Made by a program: the position numbers and the translations under genes | In this document: one piece after another, positions 34,835 through 42,769 of the stretch | Layout: the number at the start of each line of letters is the position of its first letter | Numbering within the stretch: the first letter of the stretch is position 1 | NCBI RefSeq assembly: GCF_000023585.1 | Contig: NC_012914.1 | Coordinates: 3,053,001 to 3,117,000 of the forward strand | Direction of reading: 5' to 3' | DNA length: 64,000 nucleotides | DNA from: Paenibacillus sp. JDR-2 | Lineage (GTDB): Bacteria; Bacillota; Bacilli; Paenibacillales; Paenibacillaceae | Notes under the pieces: model-generated | Seen by the model: only the letters and a program-made list of their open reading frames with translations | Databases searched by the model: none | Told to the model about the DNA's origin: nothing

Positions 34835-35832
34835 AAGATATCGAGCTCGCCGCGCTGATCGAGCAGTACCCGTTCGATGGGAAATGGACGGTTGTACCGG
34901 GAGACAGCGGGATGAACAACACAACACGGATGATCAAGGCGGGTGACGATCGGTACGTTCTTCGGGTGTATAACAATCACCGGGACACAAACATTGTATC
35001 GCTTGAGCATCACGTGCTCTTTGCTCTTTACCGGCAGCAGCCGGGCTTCAAGGTTCCCATACCCGTGGAGAACCGGTCGGGTGATACGATTACCGTTGCG
35101 TCTAGCGGCGCGCTTGCCGCATTATACCGGTACATTCCGGGAGAACGGCCAACTGTTCAGCAGAAAGCGCATATCCGCTCTCTTGGCGAGACGGCCGCTA
35201 GGGTATCAAAGGCGCTGCGCGGCATGAAGATTTCGAATAAGCCGATCTACGATCCTTACTACTTGCTGGAAGAGACCTATTCCTCTCTTATCCACCATGA
35301 GCTCCCTGCCATCTTGCAGTCTTCCGAACAGTTTCTTTCGAAAGCGGATAAAGCCGCGGCAATCCTGAACCAGGTGAAAGATTTGTCTGGCGCCTTGCAA
35401 GCCGTAAAAGAGCTGCCTCATCAATGGATTCATGGCGATCTTAACTTCAGCAATACGGTAGCCGAAGGTGAATTTATCATTGGCGTGCTGGATTTTGAGT
35501 TTTGTACCGTCGATGTCAGGGCGATGGAGCTTGTTGTAGCACAGATCGATTTCTTCAAAGGCGGAGATTCGGAAATATGGGAACGGCTCCGGTTATTTTG
35601 CGAAGGTTACGGAAGTATTGACAAGCTTACGCCTGAAGAGGTGGAGGTACTGCCGCTTCTTATAAAGCTGAGAATGCTTGATGTGTTTCTTCACTTCGCG
35701 GGCCGCTATAACGAAGGACTGGATGATGCGGGGCTAGTGGCAGGCTTTATCGACCAGACGTATCAAATTTGCGAATGGGTGGACCGGAGCGAAGAGCAGC
35801 TGCTGGCATTATTCCGGCATCAGCTTTTATAA
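34831..35832 (+). CDS. APH-fold phosphotransferase (aminoglycoside phosphotransferase/homoserine kinase II-like)
   Basis: 333 residues with a kinase-like fold: N-lobe strands with YVLRVYNNH (ATP-site Lys position replaced by Arg-Val-Tyr context), catalytic loop HGDLNFSN and metal-binding GVLDFEF. These match Brenner's motif of APH and ThrB2-type kinases. Substrate unknown; not evidence of antibiotic resistance. TTG 34831 overlaps the MOSC stop by 4 bases, with GGGAGG upstream. Confidence 0.82.
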   Translation: MKDIELAALIEQYPFDGKWTVVPGDSGMNNTTRMIKAGDDRYVLRVYNNHRDTNIVSLEHHVLFALYRQQPGFKVPIPVENRSGDTITVASSGALAALYRYIPGERPTVQQKAHIRSLGETAARVSKALRGMKISNKPIYDPYYLLEETYSSLIHHELPAILQSSEQFLSKADKAAAILNQVKDLSGALQAVKELPHQWIHGDLNFSNTVAEGEFIIGVLDFEFCTVDVRAMELVVAQIDFFKGGDSEIWERLRLFCEGYGSIDKLTPEEVEVLPLLIKLRMLDVFLHFAGRYNEGLDDAGLVAGFIDQTYQICEWVDRSEEQLLALFRHQLL

Positions 35833-35885
35833 GAGGTCAAAACCCAATTCTTAATGTTGCTAATTAGAGAGGGGATGTGCCCGAG

Positions 35886-36806
35886 ATGAACGTTGCAGCA
35901 TCGCTTGGATATGGCAGCCAGGAACGATTGTTGATTATTAATGCGGATGATTACGGACTGTGTCAGTCAACCAATAAAGGAATACAGCAGCTGCTTCAGG
36001 AACAGGCGGTAAGCTCGGCAACCCTAATGATGCCGTGCAAGTCCTCTCGCGAAGCGGCTCTTTGGAGTGCCAACCGTCCGCAATTCGATGTAGGCATCCA
36101 TTTTACGTTTACAAGCGAATGGGATTCTTACCGTTGGGGTCCGGTTCTGAATGGCAGCGATACGCAGTCGCTGGTAACCGCTGAAGGGTATTTCCCGAAG
36201 GATTGCAGAAGCTTCGAGCTTCAGGCTGAACCGCAGCAGGTGAAGAAGGAAATGATTGCCCAGATCGAAGCCGCGCTTCAATTGGGAATGAATCCTACGC
36301 ATGCGGATAACCACATGGGAAGCTTATATGGGCTGGAGACGGGCAAAAATTTTCTGAAGGAAGTTTTCGAGGTATGCGCGGCTTACGGACTGCCGTTTCG
36401 GATGCCGCGCAAGGTAGCGGCGGTAAGCGGTCAGATGGTTCCGCCCGAGCTGGAGGAGCAGGCCCGGCAGCTTGGTTTGCTGGCCCATGCTATGGGAGTT
36501 GTCGTACTTGATTATCTGATAGGACTTCCGTTTCCGCTTAAGGCGGGAGATACCTATGATACGGTAAAAACGGACCTGAAGCAGCAGTTGAAGCAGCTGC
36601 AGCCGGGCGTAACCGAACTCATATTCCATCCATCCCTCGTGACGGATGAGCTGCTAGCTTTCCACGGCCAGCCGGAGAAGCGCGGCATGGAGTTCCAATT
36701 GTTCCGCGATCCGGACGTCCAGCAGGCACTTCGGTCGGAAGGGATTCGCCTGATCAGATGGAGAGATTTGCAGCAGCTCCAAAGCACGGTATATGGGAGA
36801 CCGTAA
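35886..36806 (+). CDS. ChbG/YdjC-family carbohydrate deacetylase
   Basis: 306 residues. Metal and catalytic motifs: LLIINADDYGLCQSTNKGI (two Asp), VGIHFTFTSEW (His), PTHADNHMGSLY (Asp-x-His), and the C-terminal ELIFHPS. This family removes N-acetyl groups from chitooligosaccharides or related sugars. ATG 35886 is used because the GAGAGGGG site is about 11 bases upstream; an in-frame GTG at 35877 is too close to it. Separate unit after a 53-base gap. Confidence 0.85.
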   Translation: MNVAASLGYGSQERLLIINADDYGLCQSTNKGIQQLLQEQAVSSATLMMPCKSSREAALWSANRPQFDVGIHFTFTSEWDSYRWGPVLNGSDTQSLVTAEGYFPKDCRSFELQAEPQQVKKEMIAQIEAALQLGMNPTHADNHMGSLYGLETGKNFLKEVFEVCAAYGLPFRMPRKVAAVSGQMVPPELEEQARQLGLLAHAMGVVVLDYLIGLPFPLKAGDTYDTVKTDLKQQLKQLQPGVTELIFHPSLVTDELLAFHGQPEKRGMEFQLFRDPDVQQALRSEGIRLIRWRDLQQLQSTVYGRP

Positions 36807-36842
36807 TATAGAAACAGGAATTGTTTTATCGGGGGAGAATCA

Positions 36843-37340
36843 TTGGATACCGTACGATTTCAATATGGCCAGCATGTCGCTAGAGCGATGAAAAGTCTAT
36901 ATTTTCAAACCTTACGAATTCGACTAACATGGGTTTTCGAAGTTTTATTGGTTATAACTTGTGTTTCGCTTGCCGCCGTTACGAATTCTAGGCTGCTTGC
37001 GGTCATTGCGGCGGCGGTCGTTGTATTAGCGTTATTAAACTATGTAACCCATTGTATTGTTCATCCAAGAAGAATCGTCAAAGACAGAAAGCTTAACGGA
37101 GAGTTCGAGTACAGCTTCAATTCCGATAATCTCGAATTAACGGTGGCGGACGGTACATCCAAAGTGAATTGGGGTAATTTCGCGAAGATCTGGGAGAACG
37201 AACACTACTATTTTTTATTCCATAATAAGAGACAGTATTGGATCATCCCGAAAGAGTCGTTTCGGAATGCCGAGCAGGAACAAATATTCCGCAAGATCGT
37301 TCAAAGCCATCATCCTATCACAACGGGAGTCATCCGATAA
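36843..37340 (+). CDS. YcxB-like membrane protein
   Basis: 165 residues. Two adjacent membrane helices at about 32-70 (WVFEVLLVITCVSLAAV and LLAVIAAAVVVLALLNYV) followed by a cytoplasmic beta domain: FEYSFNSDNLELTVADGTSKVNWGNFAKIWENEHYYFLF, the pattern of the YcxB-like family. TTG 36843 with GGGGGAG upstream. It immediately precedes the MoxR gene and is probably in the same operon. Confidence 0.75.
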   Translation: MDTVRFQYGQHVARAMKSLYFQTLRIRLTWVFEVLLVITCVSLAAVTNSRLLAVIAAAVVVLALLNYVTHCIVHPRRIVKDRKLNGEFEYSFNSDNLELTVADGTSKVNWGNFAKIWENEHYYFLFHNKRQYWIIPKESFRNAEQEQIFRKIVQSHHPITTGVIR

Positions 37341-37361
37341 CCGGACAAAGGAGACGCACTT

Positions 37362-38321
37362 ATGTCATTTCAATCGATTAACCAATTAGCGGAGAGACTG
37401 AAGTCAAATATCGGCCAGGTTATTGTTGGAAAAGAAAGCGTTACCGAATTGTTGTTTATCGCCTTAATTACTTCGGGTCATGTCCTGCTCGAGGATGTGC
37501 CAGGCACGGGTAAGACGCTGCTCGCCAAATCGCTGGCGCAATCGCTGAAGCTTCAATTCCGCCGGGTACAGTTCACGCCGGACCTGCTGCCTTCCGATCT
37601 TAGCGGTATCCAGTATTACAATCAGAAAGAGGGCGGTTTCGAGTTTCGTCCGGGACCGCTCTTTACGAATCTGTTGCTAGCAGACGAGATTAACCGGGCG
37701 ACTCCGAGGACGCAATCCAGCCTGCTTGAATGTATGGAAGAGCGGCAGATTAGCGTTGACGGAGAGACGAAACGTCTGGACAAGCCGTTTATGGTCATCG
37801 CTACGCAAAATCCGGTCGAGCATCAGGGAACGTTCCCGCTGCCGGAAGCACAGCTTGATCGGTTCTTATTCAAGATCCAGATGGGCTATCCAACAACGGA
37901 GGAAGCGCTTCAAATCCTTAAACGCTTTAATAATGCCGATCCGTTATCGCATTTGGATGCGGTTGCAGCCGCTTCCGATATTGCGGAAGCACAGCGTCAT
38001 TATGCGGAAGTCCGCATAGAAGACGAAGTGCTGTATTATCTGCTGCAGCTGATCGAACGGACCCGTACGCGTGACGATATTCTTGTGGGCGTTAGCCCCC
38101 GCGGCAGCCAAGCGCTCCTGAGAGCTTCGCAGGTCCACGCGATTCTGCGCGGCCGGGATTATGTGACGCCGGATGACGTGAAGGCGATGGCGAAGCCGGT
38201 TCTGGCGCATCGTTTGTCTCTAAGGGGAATGCAGAGGTCTCATAAGCATGCGGAAGACATCATTGAAGATATTATCCGGCAAACCGCGGTGCCTGCGGAA
38301 GCTGGAATCGGCTCCCGATAG
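37362..38321 (+). CDS. MoxR-family AAA+ ATPase
   Basis: 319 residues. Walker A EDVPGTGKTLLAKSL, Walker B LLLADEINRATP, sensor region VIATQNPVEHQGTFPLPEAQLDRF, and the C-terminal lid with GVSPRGSQALLRA. MoxR ATPases act as chaperones, usually with a DUF58 protein, as in the next gene 11 bases away. Confidence 0.9.
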   Translation: MSFQSINQLAERLKSNIGQVIVGKESVTELLFIALITSGHVLLEDVPGTGKTLLAKSLAQSLKLQFRRVQFTPDLLPSDLSGIQYYNQKEGGFEFRPGPLFTNLLLADEINRATPRTQSSLLECMEERQISVDGETKRLDKPFMVIATQNPVEHQGTFPLPEAQLDRFLFKIQMGYPTTEEALQILKRFNNADPLSHLDAVAAASDIAEAQRHYAEVRIEDEVLYYLLQLIERTRTRDDILVGVSPRGSQALLRASQVHAILRGRDYVTPDDVKAMAKPVLAHRLSLRGMQRSHKHAEDIIEDIIRQTAVPAEAGIGSR

Positions 38322-38332
38322 GGGGGCAATCG

Positions 38333-39439
38333 ATGATTATATTCTGGGTAGCATTTGCGGCAATCATTGTCTTTTTCCTGCAGGCCAAAATCTTTCATAA
38401 GTATGGCTTGCGTCAAATCGGGTATGAACGGAAATTTCAAAAAAGAGTAAGCTTTCGCGGCGAAACAATCGAGCTGGTCGAGCAGTTGACCAATGCCAAA
38501 TGGCTGCCCGTTCCCTGGATGCGGGTCGAATCCCAGTTATCGTCGGATTTAAGGTTCCACCGTCAGGATAATCTGGAAGTAAGCAGCGGCAAGCTGCTGC
38601 AAAATCATAAAAGCTTTTTCACCCTTATGCCTTATACGAAAATTACGAGAAGGCACCGCATCGTATGCCAGAAGCGGGGCTGGTATAAGCTGCAGTCGGT
38701 GACCATGACGGCAGGCGATCTTCTGGGCTTTCTGCATCAGACGAAGCAGATTGCATTAAATGGCGAGTTAATCGTCTACCCGACGCCTGCCGAGGTGCCG
38801 GTTCACGAGCTGCCTTCCCATAGCTGGCAAGGGGAGCTGTCGGTCAGACGCTGGATTGTCGAGGATCCGTTTGTTGTGATGGGGACCCGCGAATACCGTT
38901 CCGGCGATACGTACAAAATGGTCAATTGGAAAGCAACGGCCAGAGCCGGCAATCTTCAGGTTCATCAGTACGACTATACGGCGGACCGCAGGCTGATGGT
39001 CTATCTGAATGCGGAAGACAACGAAAGCATGTGGCGTTCCATTAATGACGAGGAGTTGATTGAGCACGGAATCGAATGGGCGGCCGGCGCAGCCCAAGCG
39101 GTTATACAAGGCGGTATGGAAGCGGGCTTCTGCACGAACATGCCGATTATCGGGGAGTTCGGAAGTACTTTCGTTGAACCGCGCAGCGGCGGAGGGCATC
39201 TGACGGATATTTTCGAGGTCATGGCAAAACTCGAGCTTGTCCGGACGGAGCCATTTGCGGACCTATTAACGCGTGAAGCGGACAGCGGTTACTCCCAGCG
39301 TGATGTGCTTGTGATCTCTAGCTTCTGGAACGATCAGCTTGAGCTTCAGGCGGACAGGCTTCGCCGTAACGGGAATGCGGTAGTTCATTGGAAGCTCACT
39401 CCCAATCCGGTTCAAGAGCAGGCAGGTGAGGCAGGATGA
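38333..39439 (+). CDS. DUF58 membrane protein
   Basis: 368 residues. N-terminal hydrophobic helix (FWVAFAAIIVFFLQA), then a beta-rich region with RRHRIVCQKRGWYKL and the DUF58 signature VMGTREYRSGDTYKMVNWKATARAGNL. Partner of MoxR ATPases; role in envelope or polymer metabolism is only suggested. Stop overlaps the next start (ATGA). Confidence 0.85.
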   Translation: MIIFWVAFAAIIVFFLQAKIFHKYGLRQIGYERKFQKRVSFRGETIELVEQLTNAKWLPVPWMRVESQLSSDLRFHRQDNLEVSSGKLLQNHKSFFTLMPYTKITRRHRIVCQKRGWYKLQSVTMTAGDLLGFLHQTKQIALNGELIVYPTPAEVPVHELPSHSWQGELSVRRWIVEDPFVVMGTREYRSGDTYKMVNWKATARAGNLQVHQYDYTADRRLMVYLNAEDNESMWRSINDEELIEHGIEWAAGAAQAVIQGGMEAGFCTNMPIIGEFGSTFVEPRSGGGHLTDIFEVMAKLELVRTEPFADLLTREADSGYSQRDVLVISSFWNDQLELQADRLRRNGNAVVHWKLTPNPVQEQAGEAG

Positions 39440-40767
39440 ACCAATTGAAAAAGCATCAGCCAATGCTGCATTTGCTTCATGGGAGCATAGAAACGTTATT
39501 CGCTTTGCCTATATGGTTTATCGCACTTTTTTATACGTCAACCGATGCGTTTATGGTGTTATGGCTTCTAACCGTTCCGTTCATATATATGGCGGGGGCA
39601 GTGTGGATCGGGAAGTTGAAGAATAACCGCAGAATATACCGGCTGCTATTAGGGATTCTGCTTGGCGCGCTTCATACGGGCGTGATCTACGCCGTGTTAT
39701 TTTCCTTTCAGACGGATCTGCCGGGAGCAGCGGCTATTCTTCCGGTACTGCTAGGAGCCTTTACAGCGGTTAGAGGAATGGGAGCAAGCACAAAAAGCTG
39801 GTATGTTTCTTTTCCGAATACGCTTATGTTTGCCAGCATTATTTTGTATACGATATTAACGATTGTTGCCCATCTTCAGGAAAAGCTGCAGCCCTATTTT
39901 ACGTTTCTGACCCTTTGCGGCATTGTTGCACTTATTCTGATGCTTTACATCGTTAATGAACGGTTACTGTCCTATGAGACGCAATCCGGAGGAGCTATCC
40001 AATCCTCGACGACAAAAGTGTTCAAACGGCAAAACCGTTATATGTTGACGATAATAGCCGTGCTACTGCTTATAGCCGGATTGTTCCGCCAGCTTCAGTC
40101 TTCCATTGAATCGTTTTTCCATGCGGTTTTGAACAAAATTTTGGGCTGGATGGACGGTTCGGGCGAACCGATTGAAGAACCGCCTTCCGATACGCAGCCG
40201 CCTCCAAGCGGACTGCCTCCCGTTGAGGCTCATAATCCGCCGGCATGGCTGGAAAGATTGGAGCTGGTTGCGAAATATATTGGCATCGTGCTTCTGATTA
40301 TTGGCGTCGCCGTACTTTTGTTCTTTATTGGCCGGAAGCTATATCGGCTCTTAAACAAGGTGTTGGGCAGAATATGGGAACGGGCAGCGGACAGCAAGGA
40401 AGGTGCCGTTGGTTACACGGATGAGGTTGAGAGTCTGGTTGACCGGACCAAATGGAGCGTAAGGCTTGGCAAATCAAGCCGGAAAAAGGAAGCACGCTGG
40501 GAAGAGCTGTCGACAGCCGGGGAGAAAATCCGTTATCTATACCGGAGATATGTTGCTGCGGCGGTAGGCCGGGGGTATGATTATAAGACTCACTACACGG
40601 TTAGAGAAACAACATCGGATATTGGAGCCTGGGGCAGAAAATCCGGCTCACAGGCAGACGCCGATACTCTTGCCCGTCTATATGACGAGGTTCGTTATGG
40701 AGGACAGGAGCCAAAAGAAGAACTCGTCCAATCTCTTAAGAAGAAGTTGGACGAGCAGCGTAAATAA
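39436..40767 (+). CDS. membrane protein with C-terminal DUF4129-like domain
   Basis: 443 residues. Five to seven hydrophobic segments in the first ~240 residues, a Pro/Ser-rich outer loop (EEPPSDTQPPPSGLPP), another helix (IGIVLLIIGVAVLLFFIG), then a cytoplasmic DUF4129-type region (LYRRYVAAAVGRGYDYKTHYTVRETTSDI and LYDEVRYGG). Related clusters often have a TgpA transglutaminase here; no transglutaminase Cys-His-Asp triad is visible. Stop is directly adjacent to the convergent ypdA stop, with no terminator between. Confidence 0.75.
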   Translation: MNQLKKHQPMLHLLHGSIETLFALPIWFIALFYTSTDAFMVLWLLTVPFIYMAGAVWIGKLKNNRRIYRLLLGILLGALHTGVIYAVLFSFQTDLPGAAAILPVLLGAFTAVRGMGASTKSWYVSFPNTLMFASIILYTILTIVAHLQEKLQPYFTFLTLCGIVALILMLYIVNERLLSYETQSGGAIQSSTTKVFKRQNRYMLTIIAVLLLIAGLFRQLQSSIESFFHAVLNKILGWMDGSGEPIEEPPSDTQPPPSGLPPVEAHNPPAWLERLELVAKYIGIVLLIIGVAVLLFFIGRKLYRLLNKVLGRIWERAADSKEGAVGYTDEVESLVDRTKWSVRLGKSSRKKEARWEELSTAGEKIRYLYRRYVAAAVGRGYDYKTHYTVRETTSDIGAWGRKSGSQADADTLARLYDEVRYGGQEPKEELVQSLKKKLDEQRK

Positions 40768-41745
40768 TTAACGAAGCGAAACAATATGTTCAGCAATCTT
40801 GTTGCCGTGGAAGCGGCCGGATTCGATGAAAATTTCATTCGCTTCATGCTTGGAGGCAACGACACCGGCCAGATACAGGCCGGGTACGTTTGTCTCCATT
40901 GTTGTTTCATCAAAGTACGGGAAGCCTTCCTCCTCGATGCGTACACCGGAGCTTGTCAGGAAATCACGGTCAGGATGGAACCCGGTAAGGGCAAGCACAA
41001 AATCATTGGCGACCGGATGGCGCCCCTCCGGAGATTCGACGATGACATGACGCTTATCAATTTCAACAACACGAGACTCAAATAACATACGAATGATGCC
41101 GTTATTGACTTTGGCTTCAAAGCCGGGCCTCACCCATGGTTTAATGCTCGATGAGTAGCCAGCGCCGCGGTAAATGACCGTTACCTTTGCCCCTACCCGT
41201 TCCAGCTCCAGTGCTGCATCGATTGCCGAGTTGCTTCCGCCGATAATCGCGACTTCCATGCCGGTATAGGGATGGGCTTCGCGGAAGAAGTGAGTGACTT
41301 TATCCATCTCTTCACCTGGAATGCCGAGATAATTCGGATGATCGAAGTAGCCGGTCGCGACAACCACGTAGCGGGCCTCATATTGTTTTTCTTCCCCGTA
41401 GCGGTCTGCACTGGTCAAATGGAATAGCCCGTTGTCCTGCCGTTCAATACGGAGTACCGTTTCGTATGCATTGACGCGCAAGCTGTTGCGCAGCGCAGCA
41501 GTCCGGTAATAATTAATCGCCTCAAGGCGGGAAGGCTTATCATTAGGCGTCGTAAACGGGATTTCTCCGATTTCCAGCCGTTCCGGCGTACTGAAGAAAT
41601 GCATGTATGTAGGATACATGGAAATGGAATGGGCGATGTTGCTTTTCTCAATAATGACGGGATGAAGTCCGATCCTCTCAAGCTCAATGGCAGCGGCAAG
41701 ACCGCATGGACCGGCTCCGATAATAATGGCTTCTTCTTTGAACAC
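40768..41745 (-). CDS. ypdA: bacillithiol disulfide reductase (YpdA/Bdr family)
   Basis: FAD/NADPH oxidoreductase, 325 residues. FAD motif AIIIGAGPCGLAAAIELER, MYPTYMHFFSTPERLEIG, NADPH motif VAIIGGSNSAIDAALELERVG and the C-terminal GLYLAGVV. The order and the unusual PTYMHFFST segment match YpdA. It lacks the Cys-x-x-Cys of thioredoxin reductases, as expected for this family. Reduces bacillithiol disulfide, supporting redox homeostasis in Firmicutes. Confidence 0.88.
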   Translation of the reverse strand: MFKEEAIIIGAGPCGLAAAIELERIGLHPVIIEKSNIAHSISMYPTYMHFFSTPERLEIGEIPFTTPNDKPSRLEAINYYRTAALRNSLRVNAYETVLRIERQDNGLFHLTSADRYGEEKQYEARYVVVATGYFDHPNYLGIPGEEMDKVTHFFREAHPYTGMEVAIIGGSNSAIDAALELERVGAKVTVIYRGAGYSSSIKPWVRPGFEAKVNNGIIRMLFESRVVEIDKRHVIVESPEGRHPVANDFVLALTGFHPDRDFLTSSGVRIEEEGFPYFDETTMETNVPGLYLAGVVASKHEANEIFIESGRFHGNKIAEHIVSLR

Positions 41746-41862
41746 TTGCTCAGGAACCTCCTTAAACGAAAAAAGAGTATTACTTATTATTCAAGCTAGT
41801 AAACATTAACTTTCATTGTACAGCTACCCGCGGATTTTATGCAAATTTGGCTAATGGCTATC

Positions 41863-41890
41863 TTGTACAGGGGAGGTATTATTGTATAAT
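41863..41890 (+). promoter_or_regulatory. sigma-A promoter for the 177-residue gene
   Basis: TTGTAC at 41863-41868, 16-base spacer, TATAAT at 41885-41890. Confidence 0.55.
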
Positions 41891-41925
41891 AATGTGGAAC
41901 CGTGGTTAGAGAAGGAGGGGCAAAT

Positions 41926-42459
41926 ATGCGACGGCGATTTGTTATAGAAGCGGTTATGGTGGCAACGTATGGACATCTCCTTATTCCGAGCCGTCCGATT
42001 GATTACGTCGTGCCTTATTCATCCATTCTTGAGTTGTACGATATGAGAGACGGGGCAGAGCCGGTAATGGACGATCCGGAGGATGACGCGCATGTCAAGA
42101 GCAAAATCGGCGAGCTCATAACGTTCTTTGAGGATCCGCTCAACCGGAAAAAAATCGAACGCGCCATGCAGGTGCCTTGGCGGGAAAGCTCTCCGCTAAT
42201 CTTAAACGACAGGATTCAGTTCACGATTGTACATGCCGTAGATAACGCGCATTATGGCGAATATTTCGATCCGATCGAGACTGAGCTGCTTCTGACCAGC
42301 TCGAAGCTGCAAATTCCGCTGTTGTCCGATCAATTCGAATTTCAAGATAAGCTGCTCGAAGCAAGAGTGCCTGTCCAGGTATACGATATCGAAGATTTCG
42401 AGTTTGCGGTAGAAGAAGGCATCTCCATTAAGGATACGAGTCAGTTCGGCGATTCCTGA
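41926..42459 (+). CDS. uncharacterised 177-residue protein
   Basis: Function unknown. GAAGGAGGGG ends 5 bases before ATG 41926, and a promoter is 36 bases further up, so the gene is well supported. The product starts MRRRFVIEAVMVATYGHLLIP, is acidic, with no signal peptide or membrane helix, and has YVVPYSSILELYDM and HAVDNAHYGEYFDPIETELLL as likely conserved segments. Monocistronic by context. I believe it belongs to a Paenibacillus-limited family, but cannot show that. Confidence 0.7.
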   Translation: MRRRFVIEAVMVATYGHLLIPSRPIDYVVPYSSILELYDMRDGAEPVMDDPEDDAHVKSKIGELITFFEDPLNRKKIERAMQVPWRESSPLILNDRIQFTIVHAVDNAHYGEYFDPIETELLLTSSKLQIPLLSDQFEFQDKLLEARVPVQVYDIEDFEFAVEEGISIKDTSQFGDS

Positions 42460-42490
42460 AAAATTAATAGCGATTCGACAAAATCAGCTA

Positions 42491-42520
42491 TTGCAAGAGA
42501 GAGAGTCCGTCTGTTACGAT
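42491..42520 (+). promoter_or_regulatory. candidate promoter of the leader peptide-ABC exporter operon
   Basis: TTGCAA at 42491-42496, 18-base spacer, TACGAT at 42515-42520, 50 bases before the leader ORF. A weaker -10 match. Confidence 0.45.
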
Positions 42521-42569
42521 ACGAACAGATTACACGAAATACAAATCCGAAGGGAAAGGGGTGTCCGGT

Positions 42570-42665
42570 ATGCGGAATCAACAACAGGCAATGATTGTTC
42601 TGGTTCGTTTTTTCCATGCATGCCGTACAGGCCGCCTTCGTGATGTGACGTCAATACGCGGATAA
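42570..42665 (+). CDS. 31-residue leader peptide (BmrB-like position)
   Basis: ATG 42570 with AAAGGGG 8 bases upstream encodes a 31-residue peptide starting MRNQQQAMIVLVRFFHACR and ending in TSIRG. It lies 34 bases before an intrinsic terminator that in turn precedes a two-gene ABC exporter. Bacillus subtilis bmrB has the same position before bmrCD, where its translation controls attenuation in response to ribosome-targeting antibiotics. The equivalence here is inferred from arrangement, not sequence identity. Confidence 0.6.
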   Translation: MRNQQQAMIVLVRFFHACRTGRLRDVTSIRG

Positions 42666-42698
42666 CTATCTGTTTAATGGCGTTTACATCTTTGCAAG

Positions 42699-42734
42699 GA
42701 TCCCGAGCCTAATTGCGGCTTGGGGTCTTTTTTT
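42699..42734 (+). terminator. intrinsic terminator/attenuator before the ABC exporter
   Basis: 11-pair stem GATCCCGAGCC / GGCTTGGGGTC (two G-U pairs), loop TAATTGC, then seven T residues. AGGCCGC inside the leader ORF could pair with the GCGGCTT part of the 3' arm, a possible antiterminator. Confidence 0.8.
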
Positions 42735-42769
42735 GTTCTTTTTAGCATAGAGGGGAGGCATACAAAAGA

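Noticed and set aside
34831..35832. Aminoglycoside resistance gene
   Set aside because: Only the general APH fold is visible; the operon context (MOSC protein) gives no support for resistance, and many such kinases phosphorylate metabolites.
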